The notes beneath the pieces are model-generated. The model made no database searches, had not been told where the DNA came from, and saw only the letters and a program-made list of their open reading frames with translations. Position numbers and translations under genes: made by a program. DNA of 26,312 bases from Mucidula mucida (taxonomy: Eukaryota > Basidiomycota > Agaricomycetes > Agaricales > Physalacriaceae): NCBI GenBank assembly GCA_015501055.1, contig JADNYV010000473.1, forward strand, positions 1 to 26,312, given 5' to 3'. The stretch's first letter is position 1; every line of letters begins with the position of its first letter. Shown piece by piece: positions 18,134 to 26,312 of this stretch.

Positions 18134-18940
18134 ATGAATATCCGTCTAGCCAGGGTGTGTCCGTAATTCCTCTCGCCGGTGTTCGTATCATCATAATTAT
18201 CAATTCTCTCTCAGGTGCGTGTCCTCCTCCTCCTCCTACCTCCATCTCATCGGACCGTGAACCCAGATCGAAGACCTCACGGGCATGCAAGCGACGAATC
18301 TGATAAACCTGCCTGAAAACTACAATCTCAAATTCTGTACGCCAAACCCGTTCCGGCGACGCGCGCGCGACTGACGGGGGGCGGGGCAGGGATGTACCAT
18401 CTATTGACGTGGCCGCAGATATCGTTCGTCGCGGAGGACGCCAAGGGCCGGATAGTGGGATATGTGTTGGCTAAGATGTGTGTTGTCCCCTTCCTCCTCC
18501 ATCCTCTCTCAAGAAAAAATGATAATAGTGATGGCAAAGACGACATGGACGACACCGCGGAGCCCAATGAGACGCACGGACATGTTAATTCTATATCTGT
18601 GCTGAGGACGTATCGGAGGCTGGGTATCGCGCGGCGGCTTATGTTGCTTTCTCGTGCGTCGAAATCCTCTCTTCTTTGGGCATTAATGGTTAATTGATTT
18701 TGATGTGTAGAGGAAGCCATGTCGACGGTATACAAAGCGACGTTCGTATCGCTGCACGTCCGCAAGTCGAACAAGGCGGCTATAGGGCTGTATAGAGATA
18801 CGCTGGGATTCGAGGTGGCAAAGGTGGAAAAGAAGTATTGTCAGTTGTTGCGCGTTTTCCCCCTGTGGTGTGCTAAATTCGTGGCGACAGATGGAGACGG
18901 CGAAGACGCGCTTTCGATGCGGTTGAAGCTGGATGATTGA
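18134..18940 (+). CDS. NAA10: N-terminal acetyltransferase NatA catalytic subunit
   Basis: Six exons give 160 residues: 18134-18154, 18267-18336, 18390-18477, 18529-18653, 18711-18839 and 18891-18940. The protein is a GNAT-fold acetyltransferase. It starts [20 protein letters not shown], has the catalytic-site segment LPENY (22-26, Glu24), then [12 protein letters not shown] and [10 protein letters not shown], the acetyl-CoA loop RRLGIA (89-94), SLHVRKSN and [14 protein letters not shown], and ends [14 protein letters not shown]. These match NAA10/ARD1, which with NAA15 acetylates exposed N-termini of nascent Ser/Ala/Thr/Gly-starting proteins on the ribosome. Junctions restore conserved residues: W31 across intron 2, Gln of QEAM across intron 4, Tyr of KKYY across intron 5. 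The exon-4 acceptor is uncertain (18513 or 18528, both in frame); 18528 gives the usual 51-nt intron. Intron 1 is 112 bp and looks composite. The fungal Lys-rich C-terminal extension is absent. Confidence 0.92.
18155..18266 (+). other. NAA10 intron 1, composite with a zero-length exon
   Basis: The intron starts GTGTGT after the seventh codon and ends cccag before ATCGAAGAC. Inside, ctctctcag (AG at 18213-18214) is directly followed by GTGCGT (18215). The two halves, 60 and 52 bp, each match the normal intron size here (47-57 bp for the others). This is the layout of a recursive splice site. Confidence 0.6.
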
Positions 18941-19705
18941 GTAGAGGTGTGTACGCGCTAGCGTTTTATTATGTAGACGGGAACTAACGCGTTTTTTTGT
19001 GTAGATGTCCATTACAAAACGGATGCATGCTTTGTAGCGATAGATTGTGACCTTCATTTTTTTTTGGTATCTGCCAATTACCTTCCTTTGGATCGTTGTC
19101 GGTCTCAGTTTCAGAAAGGACGAATAGACGGGCGATCCAACTTTCCCGCGATCGCTTGATCTTGGTCCGTGGAACACACGAGATACGTGTTGATCTTTTA
19201 CTTTTCTTCGCCCGATACTATAGGGATTCTGAGAATGCCTGTACTGGTGTTCAATATTCCTCTTTCTCGGTCTATACTATAGGCAGTAAGAACTAATATA
19301 CTTACCTTTATTCTTTTCCAAAATAAGCGGGAAACGTTAGGATAGCAAGCCCGAGACCGGTGGAGGCTAAACGTTGGCTCTACTGACATTTCTGCATTGG
19401 CGATAGCTGTAGCAGGCATGGCGATACGACATGCCTGATGAATGATAGGTTTATGTTCTCTGTACGTGCCGAGGGCGAAACTAATTGATATCCACAAGCA
19501 ACCGCTTAGCCCGAATCCGCCACTATGTACGCCTGTTCGACTCAGGCCAGTCGTATGTGACGCTTGCACTCCTTCTTTTTGTGGATAGACTCGACGTACA
19601 TTATTGCTTTCGAAATACGAATAGTCGGCGCTCAGCGTTCAGTACTCGGTGTCCTGACAGTTCTTAACGACTACCAATATGTAGAAGTATTAGAAGTGCT
19701 TGGGA
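18941..19705. other. NAA10 3' flank, nothing recognised
   Basis: Frames on both strands are short or antisense with no motifs. A T-rich stretch near 19055-19070 may belong to the NAA10 3' end region. Confidence 0.3.
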
Positions 19706-20053
19706 TGGTTCATGGGACAACTAACGCGTTTGATGCGATGCCCTTCTTGAGTCAATACCAGTACCGTCCCGCGCAGCGCTTTTCTCGCCCTCTGAGGACC
19801 AGTCCAAAAACCTTCGCTTCGTTGACAAACGCCGCGCTATGCACCAAAAGTCACGATATCGCCATACTTGCGCCATGCGCTAGGGACTTAATAGTGGTGG
19901 GATGCGAGTCTTGTAAGAGCGCTGGCAGATCTCTCGTGCGTAATGGTATCCACTTTTCTTTCCCAAGCAGCATTCTGACGTGTTTCTTGGACGCGCATGT
20001 AGGACGAGCTCATATCCCTCGCGCACGCCCTGACCGTCGGCTCCGTTTTATGA
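19706..20053 (+). pseudogene. Possible two-exon coding remnant, unknown
   Basis: A frame from ATG 19706 (MVHGTTNAFDAMPFLSQYQY...) runs to a donor at 19936 (GTGCGT). An intron of 67 bp with a CTGAC branch-like site ends in TAG at 20000-20002, and the frame continues DELISLAHALTVGSVL to a TGA at about 20051-20053. A neighbouring frame then reads MGMPPHLRERLP, suggesting a lost frame. I recognise no family. Splice-like signals and protein-like composition are the only support. Confidence 0.25.
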
Positions 20054-20218
20054 CCTCAGCTTCATGGGAATGCCCCCACATCTCCGCGAGCGGTTACCGT
20101 CAAGTCATAGAAAGCGCATGATTACATGATCATTGGCGTAGAGCAGTACGGAACAGGGCGAGAATGACGAAGGGAAGGATAGAAATAATGGAGAGGCTAG
20201 TCTCTGATTCATCGCAGG

Positions 20219-20480
20219 CAGATTGTGTCCGGCGCTGCCATTATTGACCTGTCCCATCCGTCCTTCCTTCGCGCAGAAATTGTGCTCGCATCACTGGGAA
20301 AGTCTTCGTATCCGTTTGCACGTACAATACCGCATGTACCTTCGCTATCCTTGCCAAATCCCGTCGTCACGACCGAGCTGGTCAGCAAAGGACATGTACC
20401 CAAACTGTTCTTGGACCAGAGGAGATTGGGCGTTCCTCGACTGGTGTTTAACTTCTTCAACGTTACTCCAGCCTGCTGAT
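20219..20480 (+). pseudogene. Possible 3' exon remnant, unknown
   Basis: After an acceptor-like ttcatcgcag (AG at 20217-20218), a frame is open to TGA at about 20478. It includes GAAIIDLSHPSFLRAEIVLA, later PKLFLDQRRLG and a C-terminal NFFNVTPAC. It has hydrophobic and charged alternation like a folded protein, but no motif I can name. It may belong with the remnant just upstream, after loss of the connecting sequence. Confidence 0.2.
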
Positions 20481-22243
20481 AGACCTTTTAAGGGCACAAG
20501 GTTTTCTTAAAACGAGTGTCATACTGGATTGGATGGCGACGGGAAAGTACATCGACCACCGTGTATTCTAAGATGTATGCAGTCCAACGTTCATTGAAGA
20601 CGAATATACCAGGAGAGATCTAGATCGCTAGCGCGCATACCTATCCACGTCACCAAGCAGCGCGCCGAATCCAATAACGTGTGTATTCCTTCAGCTCGAG
20701 TCTGGCAAAGTTTTGACGCGCAAGTAGTGATGATATAACAACAAGGACTATCTTGTTCAATGCTCGCTTGACATCCCCCGGTGGAAGCTGAGACGTTCTT
20801 CAAATCGATGGAGCACGAAGGATTATCTCGGAAGACCTGGTGGGCATTTCTTAATGACTGATTCTCCGGTCAAATATCTTACATCCAATTTAGTACAGAC
20901 GACGAGATTGGGGATGTCGCCTGTGTCATTCTAGCTGAGGGGTTGGAGGATGGGCATTAGGCATGGGGCAAGCGCACGACGATAACATTCGTTTGTGCAC
21001 TCCTTCCTCCCCAGTCCTAATCGCCAATTGGATTCAGACTTGACTAGCTCTGCAGTGCACTCCTCGTCCGCCTTGAAATTTCTCAAAATTTCTGGAAGTG
21101 CCTGCGCCATTTCCTCCTCACGCACCACTACCGCCTCCACAGCTCTAGGGAACAAGTCCGCCTCGCCGGGGGTCCTTGGAAGCTTTCCTAGCCCCAACCG
21201 AGATGCACTACATTAACCCCTCCAGCAGGGAGCGTCAAGATGCTCATCACACCAGGTCCTGCGTATTGCGTATCAACAACCAGCTGGCACGTTTAGCGAC
21301 TACGCGTAGACTGGATCGCGCAGTCGCCGCTACACCAGAGTCCCGTCTTTAGTCTTCCAGGTTTACCTCCGAATGAGAAGTTGCCTCGTACGACATGGAT
21401 ACGCTTTTGGGTGTGGAGGGACAGAGAAGGTCGCGTTTACATTTTGGATATCGGAGTTGGTTTTTGTATCGGTATTTTCCTTTTCGTGAAGCTAGGTTCG
21501 TTCATATTGATCGTCAAGAAGCATTTATTGATCAAGTTTAATCAGTCAGGTTTATAGCACGGGCGAAGATGCACGAGATCCAGATGTTTGGCTTACTGGA
21601 GCATCTTGTCCTACCCATCGAGGTTCCCTTTCTGCATTTCACCCCGACTGCCGCATAATAGCTCGACGACGATACATTTGGAGTCGATGGCAAGCCGCAA
21701 CAGCATGCTGAATAGCTGCACGCACGTCATGCCGCTAGTGCGTCCTGGTTCTCCACACCACAATTCTGTTCCCACAGCGTTATCAAACCCCCCCAGCACT
21801 GTTTTCTTGGACACCCTACTCTCCAGGCTCCAGGCCCGACCGGACTGCGGAAGACTTCCGAGCATGGGTCTCTCTTCGCCTAGCGCAAGGGTTCCTGTTC
21901 GTAACTGCAGAAGTTCAGGCAGTGGCAAAACGTCTAAGAGGAGGATCAGGATAGGCGGACGTCCAAATTCAGGCGGTGCTGGAAGTCGTCATGGGCATCT
22001 CGGACGACGAAATCTCCAAGCCGTGGGGCGCAGCGGAGGTACGCAGGTGCACTGCGCACCTGGTGTATGTGAGCATGACTCAAGAGCAACGAGATACCCC
22101 GCACGGGCAAAGCCATTCAAACGAGGCGCCATGTCAGACGAAGGCTTGACTCTGGGCGGGTTACACGGAAGGAACAGACGACCCAGATCGATGAAGAGAA
22201 CCAGTAAGGTTCTTTCATTACCGTTGTCGGGCAGCTCGGGCTA
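20481..22243. other. No supported gene
   Basis: Several frames are open at once on both strands, so openness is weak evidence. A 274-codon frame (21588-22412) has biased Ser/Arg/Pro/Gly composition. A second frame within it (RTAEDFRAWVSLRLAQGFLF, about 21840-21900, continuing EVVMGISDDEISKPWGAAEV near 21985-22040) looks more protein-like but has a stop between the two parts. This may be an old decayed gene of unknown type. A minus-strand stretch at about 21000-21190 (DLFPRAVEAVVVREEEMAQA) also looks coding. Confidence 0.25.
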
Positions 22244-22510
22244 CTACGTATTCAATAGTGTTGAGATGTTAGTCGCGGGGTATGAACACCAGTTGAATGA
22301 ATCCTTTTGGTGTTGGAGGATTCGATTCGTCATTAATGCCGGCCTACCACCAAACAGATTCATTGGGGTGAGCTCACTGAGCAGTCCACGAAGTACGGTG
22401 GCAGTCGCTTGACAAGAAGGGGAAGAGCGTTGTCCGATACCAGCTACGGAGAAGAAGGTGACGAGCGAGAGGAAGATCATCTCTGAGGAAGGAAGAACAA
22501 TCGTTGGCAT
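22244..22510 (-). CDS. Possible small secreted protein, unknown
   Basis: On the minus strand, TATAAAGG (22564-22571) lies about 55 bp before an ATG at 22510 that opens 88 codons. The N-terminus, MPTIVLPSSEMIFLSLVTFF then SVAGIG, has a hydrophobic core that could act as a signal peptide. Two Cys (33 and 75) are present and no domain is visible. Cysteine number and spacing do not fit a hydrophobin. An open frame of this length can occur by chance. Confidence 0.25.
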   Translation of the reverse strand: MPTIVLPSSEMIFLSLVTFFSVAGIGQRSSPSCQATATVLRGLLSELTPMNLFGGRPALMTNRILQHQKDSFNWCSYPATNISTLLNT

Positions 22511-22571
22511 CGCATGCACTGTTCGACCTCGTTTACTAGGTCCATCCTTTCTTCGCCCAAACACCTTTATA

Positions 22572-23177
22572 GCGCAACGAATAAACGGAGGTAGTTATCT
22601 GATACCACGACACGACCGTGTCCCATTTTGAGCTGCAGTGCATTGCGACCACCGCCTGCTACCGCCAGAGGAAGAATATACAATATACACGTCGATGCCC
22701 ATGTAACGGCAGTCGCTCTGACCTCCACCTGCCTACCCACACGGCGCTTTATTTTGAATACGCGCTTCTTCGACGGTGCGGGGGTTCATTATGGACGTGG
22801 AGGTGGCGGATGATATCGATGTGGATGTGGTGTATTCATACCGGCGCTCCCTGGGCAAGCATTCGTCAATGGGGTGGCATTCAGGCAAGCCAAGGGTAGA
22901 CGAAGGCGCTGGGCGGACGAGGGAGAAGCAGCAGGCTGCATTTTCTGTTTGGGTGGAAGTTGTGAGAACCTGACCTCCATTATTGGCGCTGTGAGGATGC
23001 GGGACTCATATTACTGGCTTGATTATTCATGTAATAGGTGTTTGTCGGGCTTCATGATTGTGTACCTAAGAAAGGATGCACGAGTACGGCCGGTTGTGAT
23101 TCAAAAGACATTGATAAAAAATTCCAACAAGTTGTAAGTTTAACAAAATGGAATTGTGGTATCCTTGCATAGTTCAA
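22572..23177. other. Intergenic, nothing recognised
   Basis: Frames are short and overlapping. A purine-rich, repetitive stretch at about 22790-22840 (gtggaggtggcggatg, gatgtggatgtggtg) gives misleading open frames. No gene is supported. Confidence 0.3.
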
Positions 23178-23233
23178 AAAACCAGCCTGATTTGAACAAG
23201 TCACACTACTTTTACTAGCTGAGCTACGGTTGT
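23178..23233 (-). ncRNA. tRNA-like element without an anticodon arm
   Basis: On the minus strand, ACAACCG is followed by a good A box (TAGCTCAGCTAG, 23215-23226), a B box (GTTCAAATC, 23189-23197) and TGGTTTT, which can pair with the start in six of seven positions counting one wobble. The T stem ACTTG/CAGGC pairs in four of five. The A box starts only 29 nt before the B box, about 17 nt less than in a tRNA, which equals an anticodon arm. A T6 run (23176-23181) could end Pol III transcription. It is a tRNA relic or the head of a tRNA-derived SINE. Confidence 0.45.
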
Positions 23234-23390
23234 ATCTTCAACACTTATCAAATCAAGTTCAAAATGACCTGTGAGTCCTGACTGAAGGACAATTGTTGAG
23301 GAAGCGTTGCATGCCAACTTTGCGCCTCCATCTTCGCAAAGTCATAGAATGCAGCATAAGAAATGAGTTATTCTATATTGAGGCCTAAGA

Positions 23391-23441
23391 CAACCGGCCT
23401 GACTTGCACAGGCATCATCCAAGTCACTATCAGAGGTTGTA
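23391..23441 (-). ncRNA. Second, diverged tRNA-like copy
   Basis: On the minus strand it starts TACAACC and ends GGTTG, so the ends pair as a 6-bp acceptor-like stem. GCCTG-TGCAAGT-CAGGC forms a perfect 5-bp T arm with a 7-nt loop. It aligns with the element at 23178-23233 (shared cctga/cttg, cacag/aacaag, acta and ggttgta segments). The A box is lost. This looks like an older copy of the same tRNA-derived unit. Confidence 0.35.
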
Positions 23442-25492
23442 GGCTTTGAAAGCGTGGATGACGAACTGATTCAACGTACGCGTTTCTTGATACTTACTCA
23501 TTGACTCGACCCTTCAGCCGGCAGTGATTGGAAGTTCAATTTTAGAAGTCCAATTCAACCGTTGCCTCGCTAAGCCGGGCGCTGACGCTACCCCGCGCTC
23601 GAATGAATCAGGGATAATAAGGCGTAATATAGGGAGACCACAATGATATACAAATCCCGACTCCGAGCAGGGTTTCTGTCCGGCTATCACACAATCGGTA
23701 TGCCCTCTTCTCACGAATCACGATCTGGGAAGCCAAGAGTCTGACAATACGCGCCACGGAATTTCTCCGTCGCTGCGTGTTGGCGCTGTTTTGGACAGTT
23801 CATGAATTTCAGTCTCATGAAGAGTCGCGTATCATTTAATGCGCCACCATTTGAGTTCTCCGCTCCGCTGCGTTCTCTCGCGCCTAGCACTGTTTATCAA
23901 CGAACCCCGGATGAATATCATAAACGCGATCGCGACTGGTGCATTTCAGGTGACTGCATTGATATCTGCGGACACCCGGATCCCATCAAGTGCAGTCCAG
24001 TTGCATTACTGTGATTGTCCTCCAGGGCAGGTTGATTTACGACTTTCAGGACTAACGTGCTGTGAGTACCCGAGGAGTCCTCGCTGTAGAACCTTCTGGC
24101 TCTCCAGCTACCCTTCATAATCGACCCGACCAGACGATGTGCTAAAGAGGTCTGGCGGGTAACGGGTTGCAGCTTTCCTTCGGAACGAAGGAATAGACAG
24201 GTTAATCCTACGAAACGTTTTCGTCAGTCACGAAGACGAAATCTGCAAAGTGCAAAGTTGCATGGCAGCTAGCATCACCTTGACTGTCTGCGAATGATAA
24301 GAAGTTTCTTTGAATCTTCATCTCGATACAGAGCGGAGCTACTGCTTGCCCGGCTATGATTATTGTACGAGTTTAACACATCTGTTTCCTATCGACTTCC
24401 TGATCCATATTGCTGTGGAGGTTGTGTCGTCACTCTCAGTTGAAGACCAAGAACGTTGATGCATGGATCGGGACCCAGGCGTTGAAAGTAATGACTATTT
24501 TAAACTTGGCCTACGCAAATCCCAGCGCGTCGATATCGCACTTGCCCTCATCCTAATCAGGATCTTGACCAAGGTTGGTCGCTTCTTCATCAGTATTAAA
24601 CACGATGTATAATCCTTTTCAGCATACCAAATATATCGTCTGCAGACTGTAGAGCAAGAGTCTCCGAGGGAACGCAGTGATATCCTGAAAAAGTAGGTTC
24701 GGCGCTTGAAGGGCGCGTACAGGTTACCATGAGGCTGTCAGATCCACGGATATAGCGACGGCAGCTGACATTGGTAACAGTAGTGAGGAGGCCTCGTGAA
24801 GGGGTAGCAGCTCGAGGAGAGGTGGCAGCCGCGGTACGCTGCTCTAGACGGTGCGTGTGGATGAATGTCGCGTAGATTATAGCGGCAACCGAACCAAATC
24901 GATTCGTTTACTGCAAGGCGTGGATCTTTCGCGATAGAGATATGATAACGATGATCATAAGATGACGATTGCGGGGGAAGTAGTCGTAGAGCAGGAACGA
25001 TGTGATTTACGGAACAATGACGCATAGTTGTGCGACGCGGACAAGACCACAAGTCAAGGTGGGTCATCGGAGTAACCTTCCAGCAGCGGATGCAATTACC
25101 AGAAAAGGGAATCGATAAGGATACTGTGGCGCGTAGAGTTGATGTGGGGAAAGTGGGTGCGTAGTAATATTGTCATGTCTGATGAAACAGACAGAGTGAA
25201 TGAGTAGCCTGTTAACGTTGAGGGGAGGTGTGTATGGGAACACGTACATTACCTGGATTGCTCAGATGTTTTATCCAGTGTCTTCTGCTGGTTTCTAGCG
25301 GAGATATTCTGAAGAATGCGTTGTAGATGTTTTTTACGTAGCGTCAAGTGGAAAGCAATCCTTGAAACTGGCGCGACGCGAACGGGTCCGCAGTGGTTGT
25401 CCTAATCAAGAAGGTCATCCCGATCAGGAAGGTGTGGCCGCTGCGACCAAGCTTGCTCTCTTCGTTCACCAGTGTTGAACACGTTGTACACT
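23442..25492. other. No supported gene
   Basis: About 2 kb of low coding character. A short frame at 23911-24118 (MNIINAIATGAFQVTALISA... with several Cys) is open but unsupported. A plus-strand stretch at about 24950-25010 (MTIAGEVVVEQERCDL) and minus-strand frames at 24738-25249 compete for the same DNA. I see no repeats, RNA genes or splice-site chains that decide between them. Confidence 0.25.
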
Positions 25493-26038
25493 ATGCCCAA
25501 GATCTCCGTGTATTCCATGTCCTTCAGCCGTACCACGCTACTCGGGATCTTTTACGCGAAGAAATGTTTTGGCGGCAGCAAAGTCACAAGGGACCTCGTT
25601 TACATGCAAGCAGGAGTCTTCCCTGGCCGTCGAGCGCCCACACTACTGCTCAACTGCTCCACGAGAGCGGCATGCCAGGCCTTCGTAGCACATGATGGAC
25701 GTATACCGCAAGCAGCTTTTCTGTTGACGTTCTACGACATCGAAAGCATGGCATGGTGGAAAGGTTGTTTGGCGGTGCGTTTGAGCTTATGCTTGATCTC
25801 AAAATCTCCTTTCTAACGGTTTTCTGCGTAGACAACGATGCAACTACGATCGCAGTGGAATCCCAAACGCGGCGCCGACATTCAATCTTCATTCATCCAA
25901 TGTTATCCAATTCGAAGCGTGTCACTGGAAAGCGCACAAGCCAAACATTCAAGGACCCCACTTCGAACTGTTTCCAGGCGCGAACGCGAAACATTTGGTG
26001 CGTCTGTTTGGCTCACACTCCGCCATGCTTTCGGCTAA
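25493..26038 (+). CDS. Possible two-exon protein, unknown function
   Basis: Exon 1 (25493-25774) starts MPKISVYSMSFSRTTLLG and includes DLVYMQAGVFPGRRAPTLLL and FLLTFYDIESMAWWKG. An intron at 25775-25831 has a GTGCGT donor, a CTAAC branch site at 25813-25817 and a GTAG acceptor, 57 bp as usual here. Exon 2 (25832-26038) continues in frame for 68 codons to TAA. The product would be 162 residues. The intron signals are the best evidence. No family is recognised, and another frame (25393-25695) is also open across exon 1. Confidence 0.3.
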
Positions 26039-26312
26039 TGTTACGTTTTGAAAACAGACTGGCGATCTATCAAGACACCTCCGGATTCTCAGGTCGGAGT
26101 CTGATTCAACGCTCGCCATCGACCACGGTTCCGACCTGCGCTTAGGAGAAATTCAATTTTGGTGCGCGTCCCACAGCGCCGCGAACCCGGTGTGTAAGGG
26201 GAGTCCCGATATGGACATGTTTGGCACGAACGTTATGTCGATCGCCTTCGGGCGATCTTTACTTACTCTTTTACTACGACTACTGGCTTTGTTTTCTATC
26301 GTTTCTACGCTA

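Noticed and set aside
18683..19177. 164-codon minus-strand ORF over the end of NAA10
   Set aside because: Overlaps conserved NAA10 exons 5 and 6 on the opposite strand and lacks any motif.
21588..22412. 274-codon plus-strand ORF
   Set aside because: Long, but biased in Ser/Arg/Pro/Gly, with no motif, and a different frame in the same DNA looks more protein-like. Not callable as a gene.
22244..22564. Hydrophobin gene on the minus strand
   Set aside because: The small size and hydrophobic start suggested it, but the eight-cysteine pattern with a paired CC is absent.
23091..23233. CGGTTGT direct repeats at 23091 and 23227 as a target-site duplication around a SINE
   Set aside because: The right copy overlaps the acceptor-like stem of the tRNA-like element itself, so it is part of the element rather than a flank.
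1..26312. CRISPR array, bacterial operons or Shine-Dalgarno sites
   Set aside because: No spaced direct repeats of that kind were seen, and introns, LTR elements and an intron-containing nuclear tRNA indicate a eukaryotic genome.

Overview
This window looks like genomic DNA from a basidiomycete fungus, probably an agaricomycete (inferred). The signs are very short spliceosomal introns (about 47-60 bp), a fungal-only mitoribosomal protein, a chromodomain-bearing Ty3/Gypsy element, and a non-LTR reverse transcriptase of a type I associate from memory with agaricomycetes. No operons are expected.

Layout. 1-6304 holds a nearly full-length but decayed Ty3/Gypsy chromovirus: 5' LTR remnant, leader, gag, protease-RT-RNase H-integrase-chromodomain pol, polypurine tract and 3' LTR. 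Its primer binding site is complementary to its own predicted mRNA start, the arrangement of self-priming Tf1/sushi-type elements. The 5' LTR lacks its first ~149 bp and abuts an inverted LTR tip at the window edge. 6288-9302 (minus) is a long uninterrupted LINE-type reverse transcriptase/RNase H frame; its stop codon lies inside the 3' LTR, so the LTR element probably landed in it. 9303-13610 is mostly unrecognised, with one well-supported gene, an intron-containing elongator tRNA-Met(CAT) at 10423-10521 (minus), and decayed minus-strand coding remnants near 12-13.4 kb.

13668-18940 is the gene-bearing core, all on the plus strand. It has MRP51 (mitochondrial small-subunit protein, three coding exons and a probable 5' UTR intron), a Ser/Thr-rich single-pass membrane protein gene broken by several frameshifts, and the NatA catalytic subunit gene NAA10/ARD1 (six exons). 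NAA10's first intron appears to be two normal-size introns joined at a zero-length exon.

18941-26312 has no gene I can name. It holds weak coding remnants, a possible two-exon gene near 25.5-26.0 kb, a possible small secreted-protein ORF (22244-22510, minus) and two tRNA-like elements near 23.2 and 23.4 kb, the first lacking room for an anticodon arm. The resident genes are unrelated housekeeping functions; the left part is a nested transposon block beside them. I found no clearly new multi-gene system. The most distinctive signals are the self-priming LTR element with its rearranged LTR, the candidate recursive splice site in NAA10, and the anticodon-arm-less tRNA-like repeats.
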